From Planococcus sp. CPCC 101016 (GTDB lineage: Bacteria; Bacillota; Bacilli; Bacillales_A; Planococcaceae), in contig NZ_VOHB01000002.1 in the NCBI RefSeq assembly GCF_007859295.1, positions 1,055,624 to 1,119,623 on the forward strand: DNA of 64,000 nucleotides, read 5' to 3'. This document shows, piece after piece, positions 54,097 through 62,797 of this stretch; the stretch's first letter is position 1, and the number at the start of each line of letters is the position of its first letter. The position numbers and the translations under genes are program-made. Below the pieces are notes generated by a model. It ran no database searches. It was not told the DNA's origin and saw nothing but the letters and a program-made list of their open reading frames with translations.

Positions 54097-55770
54097 ATGA
54101 TGAACGAAGCAGTTTCATTATCTTATGCACGAGTGTTAGCGGAAGGTATTAAAGAAATGGTTTTTGTTGTGAAAGTTAACGAAGATTATTCATTTGCTTA
54201 TGAATTTCTTAACAATGCAGCAATAAATAAAACTTCCTTAAGCTCTGATTCAATCGGGAAGACGTTCAATGAAATATATTCTACGAAAATGGCTGAATTT
54301 CTCAATGAAAAGTATGGAGAGGTACTCAGTGAAAGACAAAGTACAAGTTATGAAGATGCATTTTATTCTAAAGCGAATCGATTGTTTTATTCAAAGACTC
54401 AGCTAACACCGCTCTTAGACGATGCAGAAAAATGCACTCATATTGTCGGTGTTGTACAAGATATCACGGAGGAAAAAATCGCGCGACTGGAAAATGAAGG
54501 GATTCGTCAGCGATTGGAAGAAAGCAGGGCGCGCTACCGGCCGCTATTTGATAGCAATATGGCTGCTATATTTACACTTGACTCGAAAGGTTCAATTACA
54601 GGAGGCAATGCTGCTGGACAAAAGCTTAGTGGATTTTTAATGAGGGAACTTGCAGGAAAGAACTTTATTGATTCGCTTGTCATAGAAGATAGAGAACAAG
54701 CCAGTGAACATTTTCAATCAGCACTAGCTGGTGAATTTACTGACCGACGCATGCAACTTGTTTCAAAATCAGGTGCGGTTCTAACATGTTTAGTCAAATT
54801 CATCCCAATTAATTCGAATGAGAAAAACATTGGGTTTTATATGATTATCAATGACATGACGGAATTGGATAGAGTGGCTAGCCTCTATCAGGAAGGGGCA
54901 GAGAATTTTCGGATTATCGCTGAAAATGTTCATGATGTTATTATATTGATGGATCATAATAAAAAATACTTATATATATCCCCTTCATCCGAAAACATTT
55001 ACGGTTTTAAAGCAGAACATATTGTCGAACAAGAAGCTTTTTACAATGTTCACCCGGAAGATGTGGCTATTATTGAAAAAGCTTTTGATCAATCAGCAAA
55101 AAATGCAGCTCCTTATCTGGTACAGCTTCGCCTTCTTCATAAGGAGAGAGGATGGATTTGGTCTGAAATTACCGGTACTCCAGTTTTTGGTGAAGATAAG
55201 AAATTCAATCATATGGTGATGGTGGCCCGAGACATTTCACTCCAAAAAGAGTATGAAAGCCAGTTAAAGCATTTTGCTTATTTCGATTCTTTAACGGATT
55301 TGCCGAATCGCCGTTATTTTCAAGAGTATGCCAAAATGCATTTGGAACAGACCAACAAGAACGAAAAAAGTTTGGCGGTGCTGATTCTGGATATTGATGA
55401 CTTCAAGGAAATTAATGATCAATGGGGGCATGAGATCGGTGATGCCGTCATCCAGGAATTCGGTCATCGGCTAAATGACTGTATGTCCGGAGAGAATATA
55501 GCTGCACGTCTCGGAGGAGATGAATTTGTCATCTTGCTGGCTGATACCGAAAATAAAGAACAAGTAGCAGAAATTGCAGATATGATTTATCAAGTGATGA
55601 AAAAGCCGATTGAAGTACAGGGGCTGTCACTGAACGTTTCCATCAGTATGGGTATTGCACTTGCGCCGGCTGAACAGGTTTCAGTTTCAGTCATGATGAA
55701 ACGTGCTGATTTGGCGATGTATAAAGCAAAACAACAGGAAAAAAATTCATTTCAAGTTAGTCCGACATGA
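54097..55770 (+). CDS. Multi-PAS diguanylate cyclase
   Basis: A 557-residue soluble signalling protein: three PAS-like domains (about 10-125, 145-262, 275-388), then a GGDEF domain (about 398-555) with the active site GGDEF at 473-477 and DFKEINDQWGHEIGD nearby, so it should make cyclic di-GMP from GTP. The product-inhibition motif RxxD is absent: the matching positions read S..N. There is no membrane helix or EAL domain. AGGAGGACCGG precedes the ATG. It is adjacent to the kinase and polysaccharide operon and may modulate them; no c-di-GMP receptor is recognisable nearby. Confidence 0.9.
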   Translation: MMNEAVSLSYARVLAEGIKEMVFVVKVNEDYSFAYEFLNNAAINKTSLSSDSIGKTFNEIYSTKMAEFLNEKYGEVLSERQSTSYEDAFYSKANRLFYSKTQLTPLLDDAEKCTHIVGVVQDITEEKIARLENEGIRQRLEESRARYRPLFDSNMAAIFTLDSKGSITGGNAAGQKLSGFLMRELAGKNFIDSLVIEDREQASEHFQSALAGEFTDRRMQLVSKSGAVLTCLVKFIPINSNEKNIGFYMIINDMTELDRVASLYQEGAENFRIIAENVHDVIILMDHNKKYLYISPSSENIYGFKAEHIVEQEAFYNVHPEDVAIIEKAFDQSAKNAAPYLVQLRLLHKERGWIWSEITGTPVFGEDKKFNHMVMVARDISLQKEYESQLKHFAYFDSLTDLPNRRYFQEYAKMHLEQTNKNEKSLAVLILDIDDFKEINDQWGHEIGDAVIQEFGHRLNDCMSGENIAARLGGDEFVILLADTENKEQVAEIADMIYQVMKKPIEVQGLSLNVSISMGIALAPAEQVSVSVMMKRADLAMYKAKQQEKNSFQVSPT

Positions 55771-55803
55771 GCAGAAGCTGCTCATGTTTTATTTCGAACG
55801 GAT

Positions 55804-55842
55804 AAAACCTCTCACCTGAATCTGGCTGAGAGGTTTTTGATT
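55804..55842 (+). terminator. Terminator after the GGDEF gene; AT-rich gap follows
   Basis: AAACCTCTCA pairs with TGAGAGGTTT followed by TTGATT. The rest of the 323-base gap (to 56093) is very AT-rich, with a perfect TTAGTTAACTAA palindrome (56069-56080) immediately before the kinase ribosome site and no gene. Confidence 0.85.
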
Positions 55843-56093
55843 AGAAATAATAAAGCTTTGCCTATAGAAAAATAAATGGAAAAAATAGTAGGTAATAGGT
55901 AGTATTTGAATTTTCAGATATAAAATAAGTTTTCTTTTCCTATGAAAAATGTTATGATTCAATTAAATCATAAAGCCTATTCAAAATACATAAAATGGAT
56001 ATATTAGTAATCATATATACCTTTATTCTTCTATCCATTAGCAAAATATTGTTTCAGAGTTTTAATCGTTAGTTAACTAATTGAGGTGAGGAA

Positions 56094-59000
56094 ATGAAAA
56101 GATCCTATCGAAAAACTTCTATTCTTATTAGGATTTGCTGTCTTTTTTGGATTTCTTTCCTTTTCTTCAATATTGATAAGCCGGCTGCAGTTAATGATGG
56201 CAACAAACCCATTTTCTTAAATGAAGAAGTGGATGAAATTCCGCTTACAACTAATCTGCGCATTCTGAAAGATGCAGAAGGGACACTTGAAATAGAGGAT
56301 CTGCTGAAGCCTCCGCTTAATTGGAACTTTGTTTCAAACGAAAAGGGAATTCCAAATGTGGGATTATCCTCCGATGTGTATTGGTTAAGCTTTACTGTCC
56401 AAGACCAATCCGAGGATCGGGAATGGCTTTTGGAAGTGGACAATCCTTTTCTGGATAAAGTCATTCTCTATTCTCCAGATGATTTTGGCGAGTTTTCAGC
56501 TGTTCAACTGGATAGCACTTCCTCAGATGCCGGTGAATCTTCCTTTTATTATCAGCCAGTATTTCAACTGTTGCCTTTAAAAGAGGGCGAAAGCACATTT
56601 TTTGTGAGAGTGGAATCGCAAGAGGCGATGCATCTTCCTTTGACGATTTGGGAAGACGAAGCTTTTGACGCGAAGACACGGCAGACAACTGCAATCATCG
56701 GTTTATTCGGCGGACTGAGCCTGCTGTTTTTGGCATGCTGCATCTATTGGTTTTTCCGTTATCGCCAAATCAGCTTCTTTTATCTCTTGCTATTGGCTAT
56801 ATCAGTTATTGCTGTTTCTTCAACATGGACTAACCTGAACTTAGCCTATATTTGGCCAGAACTCGGCTGGCTATTCAGGCAAACTGTATGGGCATTCTTT
56901 GGAATAGCAGGCGTTCTTATATTGTGGATAAACAAAAAACTTTTATCAGAAAATCTTCAATGGCAAAAGTTGTCTGGACTTAGTAAAACTTTAGCTGCCT
57001 TTATCTTTTTTTCAAGTATGCTTTCTTTCTTTTTCGAGACAATTGCAGGTTTGTTTCTGTTTTTAGCTGTTTTGTTGTCGCTTGCCTTATCATTCGGCAT
57101 GTCATTATCCGTATGGCAAAAAGGAGTACCCTATGCCGCATCCTATTGCCTAGCTTTGTTGTTGTTGGTAACTGCGTACTTGTTTTCATTTTTGACTGCC
57201 GCAGCTGTCTTGCCCTATGTAGAAGTTCTGCAATTTGGACTATATCTGACCAGTGGCATGGTTCTTCTTCTTATTGCCAAAGCATTGCTTGCAAAAGAAA
57301 AAGTGAATGTTGAAAAGAATGAACAGCTGGCTCGCCAGGAGAAAGATCGACAGCTAAATGAGATTGAAATTTTGAAAAATGCCAATAAGCGAAAAGATGA
57401 ACTACTGGCGTATACATCCAATGGCTTGCGTACGCCTCTTTATGGCATGATCGGAATTGCAGAATCACTTCAGGAATCTGCTGCAGGAAAAATGTCGCCT
57501 TTAATATCAAATCAATTAAATGAGCTGGTGGCCAGCGGGAAGAATATGGCACATCTAGTCAATGATATTCTAGATTCTTCAAAAACCATGCAGGCACCTT
57601 TGCCTCTTCATGTAGAACCGATTGCGGTTGATGAGTTGTGCGATACTGTTCTCTCTCTGTGCCGCCCGCTATTGCGGAAAGAGTCGGTCAAGCTTTACCA
57701 CACGGTTCCGGCATCGCTGCCAAAAGTGCTGGCAGATCCGGAACGGCTTCAGCAAATTTTATGCAACCTGATCGAAAATTCCATCAAATATACCAATCAA
57801 GGTGAGATTACTGTATCGGCCATTCAATTAAACGAGCAGTTGGAAATATCAGTGACTGACACTGGTGCAGGCATACAAGAAAACCGAATTCCTGTGTTAT
57901 TTCAGTGGAATGATGGGGTCGAGAAGCTTCGGGAAAATAAAGGCTTAGGATTGAAAATCGCCAAAAATCTAGTTGAGCTTCAAGGCGGCTCGATGAAAGT
58001 GCGTTCACATGTAGGAACAGGTTCAACTTTCAGTTTCACTTTACCGATTCATGAAGACGAGTTGATGACGAATTCCCCTGCTGGCTTTGAATCGGAGATT
58101 AAGGAATTGACCGCTTCCCAATTGGCCGACTCCATGTTGAAACAGCGGTCCACTAAAAGAAATCTGCATATCCTGGTCATCGAATCGGAAGAAGTTAACC
58201 GTCTTGTTCTGTTGCGCCAGTTGCTATCTGCAGGCTATCAGGCTTTTGGAGCAAAGAGTGGGAATACAGCGATTCAATTGATGGGATCTAAACCAGTGGA
58301 TTTGATTGTAGTAAGCAGCAGCTTAACGGACATGACGGGAGATGAATTATGCCGGCGTATCCGTCTGGATTATACACTGACAGAACTGCCCATCCTCATG
58401 CTGTCTCATACAGATGGAATGCGTGAGAAAAAAGAAGCTTTTACAGCAGGAGCTAATGATTATTTGCTTAAACCTTGTGACAAAGAGGAGTTTTTATTGC
58501 GCATTGGAACATTAGCAGATATGCGCAGCTTGACGCAGGAAATCACCAACTTGAACTATTTTCTTGAGCGTAACGTCAAAGAGCGGACAATGGCACTAGA
58601 AATCACCAATATGAATTTGCTGACGGTCAATGATGAAATTCAGGAAATTGAGAAGTCGAGAAATGAGATGCTATCAGCGATTTCACATGAGTTGGGAACG
58701 CCGATTACGCTAATCCACAGTTATATACAGGCTGTTAAAGAAAGCTTGATTGAGGAAAATAACCCTCGATATTTGGATATGATCCATAAAAAGCTGCTGC
58801 TTCTTGAACGACTCACAGAAGATCTTGTGGAGTTGACGAAATACAAATCTGGTAACATGACCTTGCGTTTTGAGGAAAAGGAGCTGAAGGCTTGGTTGGG
58901 GCGTCTTAAAGATTCCATGGCTTCTGATGTGTCTCAGAGCGGACGGACCTTTGAATTCCTTGGAACCGACAATCCGGATGACATCAATGACGCGTTGCTG

Positions 59001-59387
59001 GCTATTGACTTAGATCGTCTTGATCAAGTTATTTCCAACATTCAGTGGAATGCCATCAAGCATACTTCTTCTGAAGAAGGAATGATCATGCTGTCTGCGA
59101 AAATAATGGCTAAAAATAACGAAGATGCTTTATTGAGCGAAGAAGAGTTTGATGGAGAACTGGTGATCCGAATCTCTGACAATGGCTGCGGAATCAATAA
59201 AGAGGCGTTGCCTCATATTTTTGATCGCTTTTATAAAGTAGACAGTTCTGCTGGTTATAAAGGAAGCGGACTAGGCTTAGCCATTGCAAAAGAAATCATT
59301 TTGGCGCATAAAGGACAAATATGGGCCGATAGCACAGAAGGTAAAGGAAGCGTCTTTATCATTGTATTACCATTGATTTTTCATTGA
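56094..59387 (+). CDS. 7TM sensor hybrid histidine kinase with duplicated, partly degenerate signalling modules
   Basis: A 1097-residue membrane kinase. Order: signal/anchor helix, an extracytoplasmic 7TMR-DISMED2-like domain (about 45-190), seven helices (about 200-405), coiled coil, HisKA-1 and HATPase-1 (about 432-660), a receiver-like domain (about 690-810), coiled coil, HisKA-2 and HATPase-2 (about 850-1095). In HisKA-1 the phospho-histidine is Asn443 (TSNGLRTPLYG), and in the receiver the acceptor Asp is Ser741 (DLIVVSSSLTDM). HisKA-2 keeps His865 (AISHELGTP), and both ATP-binding domains look intact. So only the last module should phosphorylate the adjacent response regulator, with which it forms an operon. 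GAGGTGAGGA is the ribosome site. Confidence 0.9.
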   Translation: MKRSYRKTSILIRICCLFWISFLFFNIDKPAAVNDGNKPIFLNEEVDEIPLTTNLRILKDAEGTLEIEDLLKPPLNWNFVSNEKGIPNVGLSSDVYWLSFTVQDQSEDREWLLEVDNPFLDKVILYSPDDFGEFSAVQLDSTSSDAGESSFYYQPVFQLLPLKEGESTFFVRVESQEAMHLPLTIWEDEAFDAKTRQTTAIIGLFGGLSLLFLACCIYWFFRYRQISFFYLLLLAISVIAVSSTWTNLNLAYIWPELGWLFRQTVWAFFGIAGVLILWINKKLLSENLQWQKLSGLSKTLAAFIFFSSMLSFFFETIAGLFLFLAVLLSLALSFGMSLSVWQKGVPYAASYCLALLLLVTAYLFSFLTAAAVLPYVEVLQFGLYLTSGMVLLLIAKALLAKEKVNVEKNEQLARQEKDRQLNEIEILKNANKRKDELLAYTSNGLRTPLYGMIGIAESLQESAAGKMSPLISNQLNELVASGKNMAHLVNDILDSSKTMQAPLPLHVEPIAVDELCDTVLSLCRPLLRKESVKLYHTVPASLPKVLADPERLQQILCNLIENSIKYTNQGEITVSAIQLNEQLEISVTDTGAGIQENRIPVLFQWNDGVEKLRENKGLGLKIAKNLVELQGGSMKVRSHVGTGSTFSFTLPIHEDELMTNSPAGFESEIKELTASQLADSMLKQRSTKRNLHILVIESEEVNRLVLLRQLLSAGYQAFGAKSGNTAIQLMGSKPVDLIVVSSSLTDMTGDELCRRIRLDYTLTELPILMLSHTDGMREKKEAFTAGANDYLLKPCDKEEFLLRIGTLADMRSLTQEITNLNYFLERNVKERTMALEITNMNLLTVNDEIQEIEKSRNEMLSAISHELGTPITLIHSYIQAVKESLIEENNPRYLDMIHKKLLLLERLTEDLVELTKYKSGNMTLRFEEKELKAWLGRLKDSMASDVSQSGRTFEFLGTDNPDDINDALLAIDLDRLDQVISNIQWNAIKHTSSEEGMIMLSAKIMAKNNEDALLSEEEFDGELVIRISDNGCGINKEALPHIFDRFYKVDSSAGYKGSGLGLAIAKEIILAHKGQIWADSTEGKGSVFIIVLPLIFH

Positions 59388-59405
59388 TGGACAGGAGGAA
59401 AACAG

Positions 59406-60101
59406 ATGAATGCTGCCACCGTAATGATTGTAGAAGATGATGATGGAATCCGTGAATTGATGCGTTTGTTTCTCCTAAAGAAAGGTTATAGCATTCTTCA
59501 GGCTGAAGATGGTTTTCAAGCCCTTGAACTATTGGAACGGGAAAAGCCGGATCTTATCTTACTGGATGTTGAAATGCCGGGATTGAACGGATTGGAAGTG
59601 TGTGAGAAAATCCGCTTGAAAACCACTTTGCCGATTTTGTTCGTCAGCTATCGGAAAGAGTTGGTTTATAAAATTCAAGGACTCGAAGCGGGAGGCGATG
59701 ATTATATCACCAAGCCTTTTGATTTTAATGAGCTTGAAGCCCGCATCCGTGCGATTCTTCGAAGAAACGGCTGGAAGAGCGGTGAGGAAGACCAACTGAC
59801 TATCTTGAAATACAACGATTTGCACATACATGTAGATGCCCGCGAACTCTATATTGCAGGGAATCCAGTGAAACTTTACCATAAAGAGTTTCAGTTATTG
59901 CTGCTGCTTGCACAGACGCCAAATCGGGTATGGACCGCTGAACAATTGTATGATCAAGTATGGGGCTATTATTCTGAAGGTGATTTGCAGACCGTCAAAG
60001 TGCATATCAGTAATTTACGGAGAAAAATCGAACCAGATCCAGCCAACCCACGCTTTATCCAGACAGTGCGGGGCTTTGGCTACAAATTCATATTAGAGTA
60101 A
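59406..60101 (+). CDS. OmpR/PhoB-family response regulator
   Basis: A 231-residue regulator: receiver domain (1-120) with acidic pocket VEDDDG, phospho-acceptor Asp54 (LILLDVEMPG) and Lys103 (YITKPFD), then a winged-helix DNA-binding domain (about 130-230: YHKEFQLLLLLAQTPNRVWT, QTVKVHISNLRRKIEP, VRGFGYKF). It begins 18 bases after the kinase gene with GGAGGAAAACAG, so it is that kinase's partner. Direct TTTAAC repeats upstream of the following polysaccharide operon have the 11-base spacing favoured by this family and may be its target. Confidence 0.94.
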   Translation: MNAATVMIVEDDDGIRELMRLFLLKKGYSILQAEDGFQALELLEREKPDLILLDVEMPGLNGLEVCEKIRLKTTLPILFVSYRKELVYKIQGLEAGGDDYITKPFDFNELEARIRAILRRNGWKSGEEDQLTILKYNDLHIHVDARELYIAGNPVKLYHKEFQLLLLLAQTPNRVWTAEQLYDQVWGYYSEGDLQTVKVHISNLRRKIEPDPANPRFIQTVRGFGYKFILE

Positions 60102-60138
60102 AAAGCATTCGGCTTGCATAAGCCGAATGCTTTTTTTT
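60102..60138 (+). terminator. Terminator after the two-component operon
   Basis: AAAGCATTCGGCTT pairs with AAGCCGAATGCTTT and continues into a T-run. It separates the regulatory pair from the polysaccharide operon. Confidence 0.92.
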
Positions 60139-60300
60139 GCGTTGACACATCAGTTGGCTTAAGTTCTTTTCGCTTGTAGGTTTGTGGACGAAACAATTAA
60201 AGAAAGATGATCGCCAAACAGGAGCAGTTTCAAAAGATGATAAAAGCAAGGGGAAAGTAAAATTTGGAATCCTTCTATAAAGTTTTCTCTTTTATTGGAA

Positions 60301-60349
60301 TTTTTAGATTATTTAACGTCTTTTTAACCTTCACCTTCTAAGATATGAA
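60301..60349 (+). promoter_or_regulatory. Candidate promoter with 11-bp direct repeats before the polysaccharide operon
   Basis: TTTTTA (60301-60306), TTTAAC (60312-60317) and TTTAAC (60323-60328) recur every 11 bases. About 15 bases further on lies TATGAA (60344-60349), a plausible -10 box. No -35 hexamer is evident where the repeats sit, as in promoters that need an OmpR/PhoB-type activator. The regulator gene just upstream is an obvious candidate; PhoP is an alternative. Confidence 0.5.
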
Positions 60350-60381
60350 TTATGAAGGATAAACCTTAGGAGGATTCTATT

Positions 60382-61170
60382 ATGGAAAGTACATTTAATC
60401 TGAATAAATTTCTGAAAGCGATGAAGAAGAGAAAAGCATTAATCATTCTGGTCACTTTGGCTTTCATTGTTTTCAGCGCTGTAGCAAGCTATACCATTAT
60501 GAAACCAGTTTATCAGGCAACCACTCAAATTCTAATTAACCAAAACACAACGGGCAGCCAGAACTTCGAAAGTTTGGATATTGATACCAATCTTCAGCTA
60601 ATTGGAACGTATAACGTCATCATTAAAAGTCCGGCAATTTTGGGTAATGTAATCGAAGAATTGGAATTGAATGACTCGGTGGCATCATTGACGGAACGGA
60701 TTACCGTTAACAATATTGAAAGCTCACAAGTGGTCAGCTTGTCCGTTGAAGATTCTTCCATGGAACAGGCAGTGCTGATTGCGAATACAACGGCACAAGT
60801 TTTCCAGAGAGAAATTCAGCAAATGATGAAAGTTGATAATGTCAGTATTTTGGCTGCAGCGGAAGCGGGAACAGCTGCTAAGCCGATTCGTCCCGATCCG
60901 ATTTTCAACATGGCCATTGGTGCAATTGTCGGTTTGGTTTTTGGGGTAGGTATTACCCTGATATTGGAACAATTGAATACTACAGTCCGTACTGAAGAAG
61001 ATATTGAAGAAATGGCAGGGCTTCAAATATTGGGTGTCGTCAGTCCGGTCGACAGCAAGTTGAAAATGGAAAAACCGTTAAATCTAACAAACAGATTGGA
61101 GAAGGATATACATGGGGACAATGAAAAAGACAAAGCGGTTAATGCCGCGAAAATTGGTGGCTCGTACTAA
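60382..61170 (+). CDS. Wzz-family chain-length regulator / tyrosine kinase activator
   Basis: A 262-residue polysaccharide co-polymerase like B. subtilis YwqC or EpsA. An N-terminal cytoplasmic stretch and helix (about 20-42), an extracytoplasmic Wzz domain (QATTQILINQ, then STTERITV-like strands), a Pro-rich motif AAKPIRPDPIFNMAIGAIVG leading into a second helix, and a cytoplasmic tail that would activate the tyrosine kinase. AGGAGGATTC precedes the ATG. The kinase gene overlaps its last 59 bases. It is the first gene of the polysaccharide operon. Confidence 0.92.
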   Translation: MESTFNLNKFLKAMKKRKALIILVTLAFIVFSAVASYTIMKPVYQATTQILINQNTTGSQNFESLDIDTNLQLIGTYNVIIKSPAILGNVIEELELNDSVASLTERITVNNIESSQVVSLSVEDSSMEQAVLIANTTAQVFQREIQQMMKVDNVSILAAAEAGTAAKPIRPDPIFNMAIGAIVGLVFGVGITLILEQLNTTVRTEEDIEEMAGLQILGVVSPVDSKLKMEKPLNLTNRLEKDIHGDNEKDKAVNAAKIGGSY

Positions 61171-61807
61171 TCCACAATCAATTGCGGCTGAACAATATCG
61201 GACCATTCGAACGAATATCAACTTTTCGACTCCAGGTCTGGACTCGAAAGTTATCTTATTCACATCTGCTTCGAAAGAAGAAGGGAAGTCGACGACTGCA
61301 GCAAACATGGCTATTGTCTTTGCTGAAACCGGTAAAAAAGTATTGCTGATCGATGCGGATATGCGGCGTCCCACTTTGTATCGGACTTTTCAACTGGGCA
61401 ATAATATGGGGCTGTCGAATTTATTGTTGAGAAAAGGGAAATTGAAACAAACAGTGAAAGCGAGCGGCATTCAGAATCTGGATTTGCTGATGAGTGGGCA
61501 GATTCCTCCAAATCCTGCTGAATTGCTGGAGTCTGATGCTTTGGATGAATTGATGGGAGAAATGCGAGAATTGTATGATTACGTCCTTTTCGATTCACCG
61601 CCAATCCTATCCGTTACTGATTCCAAAATTCTTGCCCATAAATGTGATGGGACGGTATTGGTGGTCAATACTGGTAAATCTGAAAAGATAAGTGTTGAAA
61701 AAGCGCGAGACTCTCTAGCAACTGCAAAAGCGTTCATCTTGGGCGTTGTCTTGAATAATTACCCAATGAATAAAGAAAATTATTATTATCATAATTACAA
61801 CAATTAA
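61112..61807 (+). CDS. BY-family protein tyrosine kinase (CpsD/CapB-like)
   Basis: A 231-residue cytoplasmic kinase: Walker A SASKEEGKSTTAANMA, Walker A' LLIDADMRRPTLY, Walker B YVLFDSPPIL, and a C-terminal tyrosine cluster ENYYYHNYNN that is the usual autophosphorylation site. The ATG at 61112 has GGAGAAGG eight bases upstream, inside the preceding gene, so the two are coupled. Together with the Wzz protein it controls length and export of the polysaccharide and may phosphorylate the dehydrogenase encoded at the window's right end, as known for UDP-glucose dehydrogenases in B. subtilis. Confidence 0.94.
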   Translation: MGTMKKTKRLMPRKLVARTNPQSIAAEQYRTIRTNINFSTPGLDSKVILFTSASKEEGKSTTAANMAIVFAETGKKVLLIDADMRRPTLYRTFQLGNNMGLSNLLLRKGKLKQTVKASGIQNLDLLMSGQIPPNPAELLESDALDELMGEMRELYDYVLFDSPPILSVTDSKILAHKCDGTVLVVNTGKSEKISVEKARDSLATAKAFILGVVLNNYPMNKENYYYHNYNN

Positions 61808-61840
61808 TTCAGCAGATTTAGCAGGAAAGGAAGACAAGGG

Positions 61841-62776
61841 ATGAAGATGGATAAACAACGACTACTCGGAATTTTTCATCGCTCTCTTATGCCTTTTCTT
61901 CCAATTTTTCGCCATTTCCGTACTTTTGTTTTGGTTGGATTTGAAAATATTGAAGAAAAAATTGAATATGCAGTCTTACAAAAGGCTCCGCATTTGACGG
62001 GAAAAACTGTCATGGTAACAGGGGCTGGCGGGCTGGTCGGTTCTGAAATTAGCCATCAGCTTCTTCAGTTTCAACCTTCCCGGATTATATTGATTGGACA
62101 TGGACCACAATCGATCTCTTCGATTGAGCAGCAACTGCAGAATTTGTTGGAAAGGCATATAGAAATCATTCCTATTATCCTGAATGTCCAAGATAAGAAA
62201 AGGCTTTTCGAAATCGTTGGAAGGCATAAGCCTGATATCATTTACCATACTACCGGGAAGCAGCAGAGGTATTTTACGGAAGAAATAGCAGTCGAGTCGT
62301 TATATGGGAATGTCTTTGGCACAAAAAATCTTGCTGAAGCTGCAAGACGCTATGATGTCAACACCTTTGTCATGGTTTCTTCGGAGCAGGCAACAAAGCC
62401 CCGTAATCTTACGGAAGCCGTTGCCCGACTGGCAGAAATGATTGTGGAGAGCGTCTCGTTGAATAGTACGACCCGTTTCAAAATTATTCGTTTACCTGAA
62501 AATTTAGCTGCTCACAATCAACTGAAAAAATCACACCGTTTGTTTGAACAAGCTGCACCAATCGTCGACGCAGCACAAACTGTTCTTCAAGCAGGGAGCC
62601 TAAAGGCAGCATCGGTCAGTGAAAACATGATTTCAAAAAGTGGTTCAGCAAACCAAGGGGATTTTCAAAAGCAGGCAGCGCTCAGCCAATTGGAGCTGGC
62701 ACGTCTCTTAAAACAGTTAAAAACAACTCCAGAGAATAAGGCTCGGGAATTGATTATTTCTATAGTAAAGCAATAA
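61841..62776 (+). CDS. CapD-like nucleotide-sugar SDR, apparently inactive
   Basis: A 311-residue protein aligning with the C-terminal dehydratase half of CapD/PglF (UDP-sugar 4,6-dehydratases) but lacking their four-helix membrane domain. The NAD loop GKTVMVTGAGGLVGSEI (residues 54-70) is intact. At the catalytic block the family reads VSTDKAV...GATKRLAEM; here it reads VSSEQAT...TEAVARLAEM, replacing TDK with Ser181-Glu182-Gln183 and the catalytic Lys with Ala195. A substrate-recognition tail is also reduced. It is in the polysaccharide operon, 33 bases after the kinase. Likely a non-catalytic nucleotide-binding or scaffold protein; alternative chemistry cannot be excluded. Confidence 0.8.
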   Translation: MKMDKQRLLGIFHRSLMPFLPIFRHFRTFVLVGFENIEEKIEYAVLQKAPHLTGKTVMVTGAGGLVGSEISHQLLQFQPSRIILIGHGPQSISSIEQQLQNLLERHIEIIPIILNVQDKKRLFEIVGRHKPDIIYHTTGKQQRYFTEEIAVESLYGNVFGTKNLAEAARRYDVNTFVMVSSEQATKPRNLTEAVARLAEMIVESVSLNSTTRFKIIRLPENLAAHNQLKKSHRLFEQAAPIVDAAQTVLQAGSLKAASVSENMISKSGSANQGDFQKQAALSQLELARLLKQLKTTPENKARELIISIVKQ

Positions 62777-62797
62777 AGAATGAAAGGGTGTCAGTAA

